From Geobacillus vulcani PSS1 (GTDB lineage: Bacteria; Bacillota; Bacilli; Bacillales; Anoxybacillaceae): a stretch of 64,000 bases of DNA. The position numbers and the translations under genes are program-made. Under the pieces are notes generated by a model, which was not told where the DNA came from, ran no database searches, and saw only the letters and a program-made list of their open reading frames with translations. Location: assembly GCF_000733845.1 (NCBI RefSeq), contig NZ_JPOI01000001.1, positions 496,001-560,000 on the forward strand. The letters are read 5' to 3'. Shown here in pieces: positions 18,048-27,303 of this stretch. How positions within the stretch are numbered: the first letter of the stretch is position 1; the number at the start of each line of letters is the position of its first letter.

Positions 18048-18334
18048 CTAAACGGTTAACATTGCTTTCAATACGGTAACCGCTTTTCCTTCGAACTCTA
18101 CTCTCTCGCCCGCTGCCGCCACCCTCACGATGCCGCCGCGGGCTGAAGCCTGGGAACGGACTAACGTCGTTTTTTCCGACCTTATCCGCCCAGTACGGTC
18201 CAAGACAGCAGTGGGCCGGACCGGTGACTGGGTCTTCCGGCGCACCAATCATTCTCAGCCGGCTGCAGCAACAGGCAGACGGCCGCCGGGTTGCCGGCAA
18301 GCGGCCGATCGGTGAACGCATCAACAATGTACAT
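18048..18334 (-). pseudogene. PhzF-family isomerase remnant with internal deletion and frameshifts
   Basis: Reading leftward, ATG 18334 begins MYIVDAFTDRPLAGNPAA, the invariant PhzF N-terminus. After about 28 codons the frame changes and continues as GAPEDPVTGPAHCCLGPYWA, a motif normally some 180 residues further on. A further frame change near 18150 leads into the typical C-terminus (GGIVRV...GKAVTVL). Thus most of the gene is deleted, and 287 bp remain of an expected 800-900. The start overlaps the end of sirC by 14 bp, so it was probably the next gene in that operon. Confidence 0.85.
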
Positions 18335-18989
18335 CGGAATCCTCAATCATTCCCATCCCTTCCTTCTCTCGGTTTCGTTCTTTTTCTATCGTCAACAGGT
18401 GAGCGAACTTCTCATCCCAACGGCCGTTTTGCCGGAACGAATCGGCAGCGAGCGCCCGAAACAGCCGTTTCCGTCCCTCGGCGTCATCCACTTCGCGCAA
18501 TACAATGTCGCGGGCCCGTTGCAAGAACTCAAGATACGGCCCGTACTCTTCGCCATACTGCTCCTCAAGTTCGCGACGAATGCGGCGAGCAACCGCCGGA
18601 CTTGCCCCACCGGTCGACACGGCGATGGTGAGCGGACCGCGGCGGACGACAGCGGGAACGTGAAAATCACATCGCTCCGGGTCATCCACGACATTTACGA
18701 GTTGCCCAGGCGCTGCTGCCTGCGCCACCGCTTCATTCACCTTCCGATCATTCGTCGCAGCAATCACCAAAAACGCTCCTGCCAAATCGTCTGGGTCAAA
18801 TCTCTTCTTCTTCCAAACGATCACCCCCTCGGTGGCGAGCGCTTGAAGCTCCTGCTCCACTTCAGGCGCAATCATTACGATTTCCGCCCCCGCCTCTAAC
18901 AATCCATGAATTTTCCTTGCCGCCACCTTCCCGCCGCCGACAACGACCGCCTGACGGCCGCGCAAACAAAGAATGACCGGGTATCCCAT
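18321..18989 (-). CDS. sirC: Precorrin-2 dehydrogenase / sirohydrochlorin chelatase-type protein
   Basis: 222 residues. NAD-binding VVVGGGKVAARKIHGLLEAG near the start, followed by VVDDPERCDFHVPAVVRRGPL and STGGASPAVARRIR, diagnostic of the Met8/SirC N-terminal domain. It oxidises precorrin-2 to sirohydrochlorin between SumT and SirB. It is not in the sumT-sirB operon but 2.9 kb away on the opposite strand. Confidence 0.92.
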   Translation of the reverse strand: MGYPVILCLRGRQAVVVGGGKVAARKIHGLLEAGAEIVMIAPEVEQELQALATEGVIVWKKKRFDPDDLAGAFLVIAATNDRKVNEAVAQAAAPGQLVNVVDDPERCDFHVPAVVRRGPLTIAVSTGGASPAVARRIRRELEEQYGEEYGPYLEFLQRARDIVLREVDDAEGRKRLFRALAADSFRQNGRWDEKFAHLLTIEKERNREKEGMGMIEDSDVHC

Positions 18990-19118
18990 TGCCTCTTCCT
19001 CCCCGTCACGAAATCACTTTGTGCTAAAATGCACGAATTCCCTCCGTCAACCTTTTGTGATAAGAACATTTGAACATCGCAGTCGTCTTTCCTTTTCGTT
19101 CAAGCGGCCAATTATGAT

Positions 19119-19154
19119 AAAAAAAGAAGCCGTGCTTCAAACACGGCCTTTTTT
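19119..19154 (-). terminator. Terminator after the exported charged protein gene
   Basis: GCCGTG..CACGGC stem with A-rich and T-rich flanks (AAAAAAGAAGCCGTG, CACGGCCTTTTTT) can act in either direction. Confidence 0.75.
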
Positions 19155-19162
19155 CCATTATA

Positions 19163-19732
19163 TCACCCTTCTTTGACTTCCTGAAGCCATTTCGCCAATC
19201 GCTCATTCTCCTTTTTCATATGATCGAGCCATTGCGGCAGCAGTTTGGCCATTGCTTTCTTGTCGTTGCTCTCCATCGCCTGTCTTGTTTGCTCATGAAG
19301 CATATGGAGCCGTTGTTTTTCTTCCTTCGTCATCCAGCGTTTCTTTTTATGTAACTGTTTCAACTCTTCCTTGAACTGTTCTTTCGTGATTTTTTTGTCA
19401 GCGAGCTGGTCGATGAGTCGATCAAGCGCCGCTTCGCGTTCCTTTTTCATTTGCTTGCACTTCTTTTTGATGGCTTGCTTCACCTTTTCGTCATCCATCT
19501 GCTGGCGCAGTGCTGTCCGTTCCTCCAACACTTTTTTCCATTCATCCACCTGCTCCGGCGTATACGTTTGCACCATGTCCAGCCACTTTTGCTCATCGAG
19601 CATCCCATATTTCCACCCATGGCCGATCGGCATATGAACATCAACGGCTGCGTCGTTTTGGCTGACGGCGCTCACCGACGACGGCATCGCCAACGCCAAG
19701 GCGGTAAAAAAGGCTAACCATACACGTTTCAC
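19163..19732 (-). CDS. Exported, highly charged helical protein of unknown function
   Basis: 189 residues from GTG 19732, eight nt after GAAGGAGGAGCG. A signal peptide (VKRVWLAFFTALALAMPSSVSA) is followed by a Lys/Glu-rich, probably coiled-coil region (about residues 70-185) with GWKYGMLDEQKWLDMVQTY near its start. No family is recognised with certainty; DUF2680-like exported proteins are similar in style. The longer upstream frame lacks a ribosome binding site. Confidence 0.75.
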   Translation of the reverse strand: MKRVWLAFFTALALAMPSSVSAVSQNDAAVDVHMPIGHGWKYGMLDEQKWLDMVQTYTPEQVDEWKKVLEERTALRQQMDDEKVKQAIKKKCKQMKKEREAALDRLIDQLADKKITKEQFKEELKQLHKKKRWMTKEEKQRLHMLHEQTRQAMESNDKKAMAKLLPQWLDHMKKENERLAKWLQEVKEG

Positions 19733-19917
19733 GATTTCGCTCCTCCTTCTTTGTTGATTCACCGTCCGTTTCTCTCCCCTTGACAATCTCGTTCCCCTAA
19801 AGGTGGTGTTCGCCCTCCTTTCTTTCCAGCGGTCCTCTCCTATTTTCCCCATTTTTTGTCCATTTTTGCATAAAAAAAGAGAGATGAGCGTTTTCGCGCA
19901 TCTCCCTATGCACAGGT

Positions 19918-20289
19918 TCAGCGAAATTTTTCTTCAATGCGTCGGCCGTAGTCGCGCAATGCTTTCGAGTTTGTCTGCCCCCGTTTCTTCATCAGTTCCG
20001 CAAATCGAAGCTGTTTTTCCGTCCACTTTTTCTCCAGCTCCCGTTTTTCCTCATCGTCCTCGCAACAACGAAGCAAATCTTCGAGCGTCAAGAGTTCTTT
20101 GCGCAACTCCGTTTCTTCCTTCACATAACCGGCGTTTTTCAGCAACAAATACCCGAGCCGCAGCTCCTCCGGAATGCGGGAAAGGTCTTCAATCTCCAGC
20201 GGTTTGCCGAAGCCAGGCAAGTTGTCGAACTCGCCGTTTTTCATCGCCTCACGAATTTTCTCCTCGGCGATGCGCCAAAATCCGTCCAT
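19918..20289 (-). CDS. DUF1992 (DnaJ-homologue subfamily C28-like) protein
   Basis: 123 residues. The N-terminal block AEEKIREAMKNGEFDNLPG and GKPLEIEDLSRIPEELRLGY are the conserved DUF1992 core, and the C-terminal half is charged and helical. Function unknown. It starts 1 bp after the stop of the EAL protein gene, so it is cotranscribed with it. Confidence 0.88.
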   Translation of the reverse strand: MDGFWRIAEEKIREAMKNGEFDNLPGFGKPLEIEDLSRIPEELRLGYLLLKNAGYVKEETELRKELLTLEDLLRCCEDDEEKRELEKKWTEKQLRFAELMKKRGQTNSKALRDYGRRIEEKFR

Positions 20290-20290
20290 G

Positions 20291-22747
20291 TTACGTCAGT
20301 TCCTGCGCCTGCCGCTTCACGCGCTGCTCGTTTAAGAACCGAACGAACTCGCCATACGGAAGCGGCGGGGAAAAATAATAACCTTGCGCCTCGTCGCACC
20401 GTTTCCCTTGCAAATAAGCCGCTTCAGTCTCCGTTTCGACCCCTTCGGCCAGCACCTTTACACCTATATTATGCCCGAGGCGGATGATCGCCGGCAAGAT
20501 GACATCTTTTTTTCCTTGAATATGCTGAACAAACGAACGGTCGATCTTCAGCCGATCGATCGGCAAATCCGTCAAGTAGCTGAGCGAACTGTAGCCTGTG
20601 CCAAAATCATCCATGCTGATCGTCACACCAAGCCCTTTCAGTTTCGAGAGAATATCAAGCGCACGTTCCGTATCCATGGTCATCCGCTCCGTAATTTCAA
20701 GATCTAAATGGTGCGGCGGCAGCCCGACGTCGGCGAGCAGACGGGCGAGTTTATCCACAAATCGGCGGCTTTCAAATTCATATGGCGATAAGTTGATGGA
20801 AACGGACAAGTCAGGAAAACGATCAAGCAGCTGCTTCGTCTGCTCACAAGCCGTGCGGATCACCCACTCGTTGATCGGGATGATCATGCCGGTCTGTTCG
20901 GCAACAGGGATAAACAATGACGGCGAAACCATCCCTTTTTCCGGATGGCGCCAGCGAATCAACGCCTCCATGCCGATCACTTGCCGGTCGTGAAGCCGAA
21001 TTTGCGGCTGATAGTACAATTCAAATTCCTCATTTTCAAGCGCACGCCGCAAGTCGCGTTCCATCGCCATCTTTTCATGGAGGCGAATCGCCATCGGCTC
21101 AGTGAAAAAGAGAAAATCGCTCGCCGCTTTTTTTCGCACCTCATAGCGAGCAATATCCGCCTTGCGAATCAACGTTTTTGCATCTTCCCCATCTTTTGGA
21201 TAGACGCTGATGCCGATGTTCACGGTCACATACAATTCCATCCCATTGACGACAATCGGCTCGTCGGCTGCCTCAATGAGCTGTTTCGCCATTTCTTCAG
21301 CCTTTTGATATGTGCTGTTTGGCACCAATGCGATGAACTCATTTCCGCTCCAGCGCCCGACAGTCATACCTGGATTTTCTCTCCATGCGCGCGCCAAATG
21401 GAGGAGCACTTCATCCCCGACAGCGTATCCATAAAAATCGTTAATCGTCTTCATCCCACTCACTTCGAAAAATAGGACTGCTGCTTCATAACGATGCTGT
21501 TTCGCCTCAGCAAGGCAACACTCCACCGCTTTATACATCGCCTCCTTGTTCGGCAGCCCGGTCAGCTCGTCATGATTGGCGATATAACGCATCCGCTCTT
21601 CGTTTCGTTTTTGTTCCGTCAAATCGCGGACGGCGGCCACCGTCACTTTTTCCCCTTCATAATCGTAGCAGCGGCGGACGATTTCCGCTGGAAATGCCGT
21701 GCCATCTTTTCGGAGCAGCTCGATTTCAAAACGCTCCGGCTCCTCATGCGGACGAGTCAGTTTCATGGACCCGTCAACGACTACATCCTCGATCGGCAAA
21801 TGAATCAGTTCACTTTCTGAATAGCCGAGCAAACGGCACGCCGCTTCATTGACCTCAACGACTTTCCCGTGCGCATAGACAATCAGCCCTTCCATCGTCA
21901 TTTCCGCCAGCCGCCGCAGCCGATGCTCGTTGGATGCGAGCGTTTTTTTATAGGCATCCAACGCCTTCCGTTCCATTTGTTGATGCAAAGCAAGCAAATA
22001 GGCAGCCGCCGTCGCCAAAAACATGGTCATCATCGCCCACATCGCCTTTTGCCGCCCCCACTGCAAATGTTGCTCATACGTTTTGGCGTCAAAATCAATG
22101 CCGACGACTGCATCCACCGTTCCGTCCGGTTGACGAATCGGCATAAACGCGCTGATGCTTCTTCCCCATTCGTCCGTTGTCGGATGCTGTTCCATCGCAA
22201 ACCGGCCGTGGAATGCCTCTTCAACCTCTGGAAAATGGCGGTGGTAAACTGTTCCAGGCGGAACAGCTTGTTCCTTTTTCCCGTCAATGCGGCCGTTCCG
22301 ATTGTAGTCAGTCGCTGGCGCTGCAACGAAATATAGCTCATTGTGCTCATTCTTTTTTAACGTATACACACTCAACACACGACCGTAATGTTGCCAACGC
22401 TCCAGCATCGCCATCACTATGTGATACGCAGGCAAATGTTCCGCCCTTTCATCGAGCCGTTCGTGCCCCATGGCGGCCAAATCGCCGGCAATCATGCCGG
22501 CGATTTGCTTTGCGGCTTCCTCATATTCACGATGTTCTTGTTTTTCAGCATAATGGATAGAGAGCATCCCTGCCCCCAAAAAAAGCAGGGAAACGATGGC
22601 AAACGCAGCAGTCAGTCTCGGCGCCACCCGCCATGGGATGTCCTTCCAATGCCGTTTTGCCATCCAATGGCCGTATACATAGACACCGCTGACCGTCAAA
22701 AAAAGGCCAAAGATATACAAGATATATTCCAGTTGATTCGACATCAT
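20291..22747 (-). CDS. Membrane PAS-GGDEF-EAL protein, probable c-di-GMP phosphodiesterase
   Basis: 818 residues: two N-terminal TM segments, an extracytoplasmic sensor region (about 75-230), another TM (about 235-255), PAS (about 270-385), GGDEF (about 395-550) and EAL (about 560-810). The GGDEF signature reads RWSGNEF, lacking both catalytic Gly-Gly and Asp, so cyclase activity is unlikely. The EAL domain keeps MEALIRW, NLSPYEF, DDFGTGYSSLSYL and KIDRSFV, expected of an active phosphodiesterase. The N-terminus reads ATG ATG with weak Shine-Dalgarno, so the first residue is uncertain. Confidence 0.9.
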   Translation of the reverse strand: MMSNQLEYILYIFGLFLTVSGVYVYGHWMAKRHWKDIPWRVAPRLTAAFAIVSLLFLGAGMLSIHYAEKQEHREYEEAAKQIAGMIAGDLAAMGHERLDERAEHLPAYHIVMAMLERWQHYGRVLSVYTLKKNEHNELYFVAAPATDYNRNGRIDGKKEQAVPPGTVYHRHFPEVEEAFHGRFAMEQHPTTDEWGRSISAFMPIRQPDGTVDAVVGIDFDAKTYEQHLQWGRQKAMWAMMTMFLATAAAYLLALHQQMERKALDAYKKTLASNEHRLRRLAEMTMEGLIVYAHGKVVEVNEAACRLLGYSESELIHLPIEDVVVDGSMKLTRPHEEPERFEIELLRKDGTAFPAEIVRRCYDYEGEKVTVAAVRDLTEQKRNEERMRYIANHDELTGLPNKEAMYKAVECCLAEAKQHRYEAAVLFFEVSGMKTINDFYGYAVGDEVLLHLARAWRENPGMTVGRWSGNEFIALVPNSTYQKAEEMAKQLIEAADEPIVVNGMELYVTVNIGISVYPKDGEDAKTLIRKADIARYEVRKKAASDFLFFTEPMAIRLHEKMAMERDLRRALENEEFELYYQPQIRLHDRQVIGMEALIRWRHPEKGMVSPSLFIPVAEQTGMIIPINEWVIRTACEQTKQLLDRFPDLSVSINLSPYEFESRRFVDKLARLLADVGLPPHHLDLEITERMTMDTERALDILSKLKGLGVTISMDDFGTGYSSLSYLTDLPIDRLKIDRSFVQHIQGKKDVILPAIIRLGHNIGVKVLAEGVETETEAAYLQGKRCDEAQGYYFSPPLPYGEFVRFLNEQRVKRQAQELT

Positions 22748-22976
22748 CCATCACCGTCATCGATTCTTCGACGCTTTGCTTTCATTATAAGACGGCCATT
22801 CTCCGCTCTGCTTCCCTCCCCCGTTCCTATTTGTTCGACAGCTTACGACATTCATCTGTCAGTCATAGGACTCGGGTATGAGACACCGTTTCCACACTTA
22901 TGGCCATAAAACCAGATCGACCGAAACGAAAAATATCTATCTATTGGTATAAGCCTTTAGGACGAGGTGCTATATT

Positions 22977-22993
22977 TGTAACGGCACTGTAAC
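22977..22993 (+). promoter_or_regulatory. WalR (YycF) box
   Basis: TGTAAC-GGCAC-TGTAAC matches the WalR consensus TGTWAH-N5-TGTWAH perfectly. It lies about 45 bp upstream of a TATACT -10 box (23037-23042) lacking a good -35, ahead of a cell-wall hydrolase gene, which is the typical setting of WalR activation. Confidence 0.75.
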
Positions 22994-23092
22994 ATTATTT
23001 AATCCAACTGTAAAAAACAAGTCACATTTCCTCTGCTATACTCTAGTTGAAAGACGTCGAATCGGAAAAGATTTTGTCGGGGGTTAGGGAAA

Positions 23093-23545
23093 ATGAAACA
23101 GTGGTGCTCTCTCCTATTTGTATCTATGATCATCCTATTTTCCTCCTTCTTTGTAAGCACTTCCAGTTCAGATGCAGCCGCCGACAAAGCACGGCTCATC
23201 ATCGAAGCGAAAAAGCTGGTCGGCACTCCTTACCGATATGGCGGCACGACGCCAAAAGGATTTGACTGCTCAGGATTTGTCTACTATACCCATAAAAAAG
23301 TTGGCGTCATCTTGCCTCGCACCTCTCGAGAAATGTACAAAAAAGGTACATACGTACAGAAGTCCCAATTGCAACCGGGGGATTTAGTGTTTTTCGACAC
23401 TTCCAAACGGACGAAAGGCGTCTCCCACGTCGCCATCTATATCGGCAACAACCAAGTGATTCATGCTGTTTCCCGCGGTGTCAAAATCGATAGCTTAAAC
23501 AGCAGCTATTGGAAAACGAAATATGTCGGAGCCAAGCGTCTATAA
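23093..23545 (+). CDS. Secreted NlpC/P60 peptidoglycan endopeptidase
   Basis: 150 residues with a signal peptide (to about residue 30) and a single NlpC/P60 domain. Catalytic Cys is in GFDCSGFV, His in SHVAIYIG and the third polar residue in VIHAVSRG. It has no LysM or SH3 domains, so it is a minimal D,L-endopeptidase. A GGGGGTTAGGGAAA ribosome binding site precedes it and a WalR box lies upstream. Confidence 0.92.
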   Translation: MKQWCSLLFVSMIILFSSFFVSTSSSDAAADKARLIIEAKKLVGTPYRYGGTTPKGFDCSGFVYYTHKKVGVILPRTSREMYKKGTYVQKSQLQPGDLVFFDTSKRTKGVSHVAIYIGNNQVIHAVSRGVKIDSLNSSYWKTKYVGAKRL

Positions 23546-23572
23546 CGGCTTATCGGAAAAGCTCTCTGTCAT

Positions 23573-23588
23573 ATTAAGCGCGCTTAAT
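23573..23588. repeat. Perfect 16-bp palindrome after the endopeptidase gene
   Basis: ATTAAGCGCGCTTAAT is self-complementary. It lies in the 339-bp stretch 23546-23884, which otherwise holds a weak hairpin (GGCCCTCC..GGAGAGCC) near 23620 and no gene. Confidence 0.5.
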
Positions 23589-23884
23589 AGGCAGGGGGTT
23601 TTTATTATGCCAAAAAAAGCGGCCCTCCAAAAACTGGAGAGCCTAATACTATATTTCATAGGGGATCGGGGGAATACTTGGAAAACGTTACGCTATTATT
23701 CCTTTCCCCTTTTTTCATTTTTTATACACGAAAACAAAAAAAATTTTTCTTTCCTTCATCAGCTACGCCGCCGATAACCCCCCTCGTGTCTTCCGCCTCA
23801 CCGTCATAAATACCCGTTTCGTGTCGAATGTTATAGATGATGGGCTGTCTGTTCATCGAACTTGGCAAAAGAGAGGTGTTTTGG

Positions 23885-24892
23885 TTGTTTGTTTCTTCAG
23901 AGCTCGGCGTTGACTTAGGCACAATGAATGTCCGGCTGTTTAGCCAAACGAAAGGGCTCATTTTTGACGAACCAGCGGCGGTCGCCTATCATCGCCAAGC
24001 GGACAAGCTCATCGCCATCGGCCAACGAGCAAAAACGATGATCGGCAAAGCCCCGGCCCACGTCGAGGTCACCTATCCGTTGCAACATGGCGTGATCGCC
24101 GATTTTGAGCGCGCCAAAACGTTGTTGCAGGAAGTGTTTAAACAGTCTAGCAGACAGCTTGGCCTCTCCTTCAAAAAACCGAACGTCGTCATGAGTGTCC
24201 CGTTTCACGCCACCTCTGTCGAGCGCCGTTCTTTTTACGAAATCGCCAAACATTGTGGAGCCAAACATATTCACCTGATTGAAGAGCCGGTGGCCGCAGC
24301 CATTGGCGCAGACTTGCCGGTCGGTGAACCTGTCGCCAATGTCATCGTCCACTTGGGAGCCGGAAAAACGGAAGCCGCGATTATTTCGTTTGGCGGCGTC
24401 GTTGCCTGCCGTTCGCTCCGCATCGGCGGCAATCGGCTCGACGAAGATATCATTCAATATGTTCGCCAGCGCTACAATTTGCTAATCGGCGAACAAACCG
24501 CTGAACAAGTGAAAATCGAAATCGGCAGCACTCCCGGGACGTCTTTGACACAAGGAATGACGATTCATGGCCGCGATGTGGTCACCGGATTTCTTAAAGC
24601 CATTTCTCTTGATCCCGCCGAAGTGCAGCACGCCCTGAAAGAATCGCTTCTGCAAATCGCCGAAGCCATTCGCGCCGTCCTTGAGGAATGCCCGGCCGAA
24701 CTGAGCGGTGATATTATCGACCGCGGCATCGTTCTCACCGGGGGCGGGGCCTTGCTTCGCGGCATGGAACAATGGCTTGGCGCCATGCTGCATGTGCCGG
24801 TGCATGTGGCGCCCAACCCGGCCGAGGCGGTCGCCATCGGCACCGGCAAAGCGCTGCGGGCGATGCCGAAACAGCTCGGCGCGGCGCTGTAG
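23885..24892 (+). CDS. MreB/Mbl-family rod-shape protein paralogue
   Basis: 335 residues from TTG 23885, which follows AAAGAGAGGTG. Actin-fold motifs: LGVDLGTMNVRLF (phosphate 1), HLGAGKTEAAIISFGGVV (phosphate 2), LIEEPVAAAIGADLPV and GIVLTGGGALLRGM. It is monocistronic rather than in an mreBCD cluster, so it is a second or third paralogue, nearest in style to MreBH. By family it forms membrane filaments that guide wall synthesis. The frame continues upstream to 23837, but without a usable start signal. Confidence 0.85.
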   Translation: MFVSSELGVDLGTMNVRLFSQTKGLIFDEPAAVAYHRQADKLIAIGQRAKTMIGKAPAHVEVTYPLQHGVIADFERAKTLLQEVFKQSSRQLGLSFKKPNVVMSVPFHATSVERRSFYEIAKHCGAKHIHLIEEPVAAAIGADLPVGEPVANVIVHLGAGKTEAAIISFGGVVACRSLRIGGNRLDEDIIQYVRQRYNLLIGEQTAEQVKIEIGSTPGTSLTQGMTIHGRDVVTGFLKAISLDPAEVQHALKESLLQIAEAIRAVLEECPAELSGDIIDRGIVLTGGGALLRGMEQWLGAMLHVPVHVAPNPAEAVAIGTGKALRAMPKQLGAAL

Positions 24893-25027
24893 CGAGCTCC
24901 TTTCTCCCAAAAACGAGCGGGCCGCCGCATGATGCAGCTGGACTCTTCCCCATTCATCATGAAAACCGTGTTTCATCGTTCGGCCACATCGCCCACGAGC
25001 GCAACGGAAGGCTTCGCCACCATCACG

Positions 25028-25056
25028 AAAAACCCCGCGTCCATGGCGGGGTTTTT
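25028..25056. terminator. Bidirectional terminator between the MreB paralogue and lctP
   Basis: AAAAACCCCGC with its complement GCGGGGTTTTT around GTCCATG, serving two converging genes. Confidence 0.88.
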
Positions 25057-25144
25057 CGTTGATCATCCGACTTGTTGATAGCGGAAAAGGGGCCGGGCTT
25101 GGCGCCTCGCTTCCGGGCCAAGCCTCGTCCCCCTTTGTTCCCGT

Positions 25145-26818
25145 CTACGGAATCATCCACGACAATACCGTCGATTGCAAGTATACAAGAATGCCGATCA
25201 AAATGATCAAGAATACGCTATGTTTGACCGTGAAGCGGAACAAGTCGGATTCTTTGCCCGTCAAGCCGACGGCCGCGCAGGCGACGGCGATCGACTGCGG
25301 CGAAATCATTTTCCCGACGACGCCGCCGGAGGAGTTGGCCGCCAACGCCAGCACTGGATCCATGCCGATCGATGTCGCCGTCACTTTTTGCAAGTTGCCA
25401 AACAATAAGTTCGACGATGTATCGGAGCCGGTGATAAACACGCCAAGCCAGCCCAAAATCGGCGAGAAGAACGGGAAGAACGACCCTGTTTTCGCCAGCG
25501 CCATCCCGAGCGTCGTGCTCATGCCCGATGAGTTGGCGATATAGGCAAAGCCGACGACCGAAGCGATGGTGATAATCGGGTATTTCAGCTCATTCAACGT
25601 TTCCGCAAACGTCCGCGCCCAGTCTTTCCATGAAATGCCGACAATGAACTTGGTCACGACCGCCGCCAGCAAGATGGCCGTGCCGGCCGCACCAAGCAGC
25701 TCAAGCTTATACACCGCCGCAATCGGTTGGCCGCTCGCGTTCAAAATTTGGTTGTTCAACCCCGGCACCGGCGGCATAAACGTCAAATGCGAGCCAATCG
25801 CATTGACTGCCTTCAGCAACCCGTTCGTTCCTTCATAGTGGCCGGTGAGCGCCGCCTTCACCTGCGGGATGCCCCAAAGCGAAATCAAGGCCGTCAGCAC
25901 GAGAAACGGCGACCACGCCCGGAACACTTCCCCGCTGCTGTGCGTTGCACGAACCGCTTGCCCGGCAACCGCCACCTCCGACTCCGTCGCAAAGCGGAAT
26001 GTGCTTTTCGGCTTCCAATAGTTCAAAAAGACAGCCAACGCGACGATCGACACGAGCGAGGACAAAATGTCCGGCAGCTCCGGTCCTAAAAAGTTCGATG
26101 ACAAGTATTGCGTCAGCGCGAACGAAACGCCGGAGACGATAATGGCTGGCAGCACCTCAACTGTTTTTTTCCATCCCGCCATAATGAGGACGAGATAGAA
26201 CGGAATGAACACCGATAAAAACGGCAGCTGCCGCCCGACCATTTTCGAAATTTCCATCGCCGGCACGCCTGTCGGCCCTTCCATCGAGATGATCGGAATC
26301 CCGACCGCCCCGAACGCCACTGGGGCCGTATTGGCGATCAAACAGATGCCAGCAGCATAGAGCGGGTTGAACCCCAATCCGGCAAGCAACGCTGCCGAAA
26401 TCGCCACCGGCGCGCCAAACCCGGCCGCCCCTTCCAAAAACGCTCCGAACGAAAAGGCAATGAGCAGCGCCTGCAGACGCCGGTCTTCGGTGAGCGAAAT
26501 GACCGAGTTGCGAATGATGTCAAAATGGCCGGTCTTCACTGTCAGCTTATATAAAAAGACAGACGTAATGATGATCCAGCCGATCGGGAGCAATCCGTAC
26601 ACCGCACCTTGCGTTACCGACATGACCGCTTTTCCGGCCGGCATCCTGTAAGCGATTACAGCCAATACAACAGCAAGCAGCAACGTCGTCAGCCCCGCAA
26701 CATGCCCTTTCATCCGTTTGACGGCCAACGCCCAAAAGAAATACAAAATCGGAATGAGTGCGACAATGGCCGATAACCACAACTGGTCGGCAATTGGCGT
26801 AAAATCTTGCTTCCACAT
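25145..26818 (-). CDS. lctP: L-lactate permease
   Basis: 557 residues with about twelve to fourteen TM helices. LctP-family motifs: FGAFLEGAAGFGAPVAISAA, ANTAPVAFGAVGIP and FITGSDTSSNLLFGNLQ. It imports lactate and feeds lutABC. Promoter, cre-like and LutR-type sites lie upstream, and lutR is divergent. The same regulator-permease-lutABC unit is interrupted by the island described here. Confidence 0.95.
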   Translation of the reverse strand: MWKQDFTPIADQLWLSAIVALIPILYFFWALAVKRMKGHVAGLTTLLLAVVLAVIAYRMPAGKAVMSVTQGAVYGLLPIGWIIITSVFLYKLTVKTGHFDIIRNSVISLTEDRRLQALLIAFSFGAFLEGAAGFGAPVAISAALLAGLGFNPLYAAGICLIANTAPVAFGAVGIPIISMEGPTGVPAMEISKMVGRQLPFLSVFIPFYLVLIMAGWKKTVEVLPAIIVSGVSFALTQYLSSNFLGPELPDILSSLVSIVALAVFLNYWKPKSTFRFATESEVAVAGQAVRATHSSGEVFRAWSPFLVLTALISLWGIPQVKAALTGHYEGTNGLLKAVNAIGSHLTFMPPVPGLNNQILNASGQPIAAVYKLELLGAAGTAILLAAVVTKFIVGISWKDWARTFAETLNELKYPIITIASVVGFAYIANSSGMSTTLGMALAKTGSFFPFFSPILGWLGVFITGSDTSSNLLFGNLQKVTATSIGMDPVLALAANSSGGVVGKMISPQSIAVACAAVGLTGKESDLFRFTVKHSVFLIILIGILVYLQSTVLSWMIP

Positions 26819-26895
26819 GCGGTTTTCTCCTCCCCTTTGTGCCCGACTTGGCGGCGTTCACGAACGGTCATCCGTCCCCTTTATCATCTCCTCCA

Positions 26896-26908
26896 GTCAT
26901 CAGATGAC
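26896..26908. promoter_or_regulatory. LutR-type operator of lctP
   Basis: GTCATCAGATGAC is a 13-bp palindrome around a single central base, downstream of the lctP -10 box. An identical copy precedes lutA at 48542-48554. FadR-type regulators such as LutR bind such short palindromes, so assignment to LutR is inferred from this pairing. Confidence 0.75.
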
Positions 26909-26933
26909 CGGATAAGAACGCCGTCTGTCTCAA

Positions 26934-26962
26934 ATTATAAAAGCGTTTTCGGCAAAAGACAA
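26934..26962 (-). promoter_or_regulatory. lctP promoter with overlapping cre-like site
   Basis: On the minus strand TTGTCT (26962-26957), a 17-bp spacer and TATAAT (26939-26934). The spacer holds CGAAAACGCTTTTA (26938-26951), matching most of the CcpA cre consensus TGNAANCGNTNNCA apart from the first and penultimate bases. CcpA control is plausible but unproven. Confidence 0.7.
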
Positions 26963-27206
26963 TAGGTGTTTTCTTATTTTTTTGAACTTTCCATCCATTG
27001 TGTTTCCTCTCCATTGAAGTTCCTCCACCGATGTTGACAGAGGACGAGGATGACCATCACGGCTCGCCGGTGCGGCATTTTTGAAGTTTCTTCACGATGT
27101 TGACTAGAACCCAGCCCGTCGCCTTCACACTTCGCCATGCGCGATGATGGAATGACTGGTTTTCCACGAACCGCTGACGCCCTCGTCTGCCGGCAACAAA
27201 AAGCGC

Positions 27207-27236
27207 TTGTCTCGAACGATGATGCTGTATCATAAT
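27207..27236 (+). promoter_or_regulatory. Probable lutR promoter
   Basis: TTGTCT (27207-27212) and CATAAT (27231-27236), 18 bp apart. A hairpin (AGCTTTCC..GGAAAGCT, about 27249-27275) follows in the leader. Confidence 0.5.
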
Positions 27237-27303
27237 AGACAGTGCAGGAGCTTTCCTTCCTCACAATCGGAAAGCTACTTTAATCGTATTTGAGGTGGAT
27301 CCA

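Noticed and set aside
17905..18327. 140-codon minus-strand ORF after sirC taken as a gene
   Set aside because: Its meaningful part is only the EDPVTG segment of a PhzF protein; the rest is out-of-frame sequence, so it is recorded as a pseudogene.
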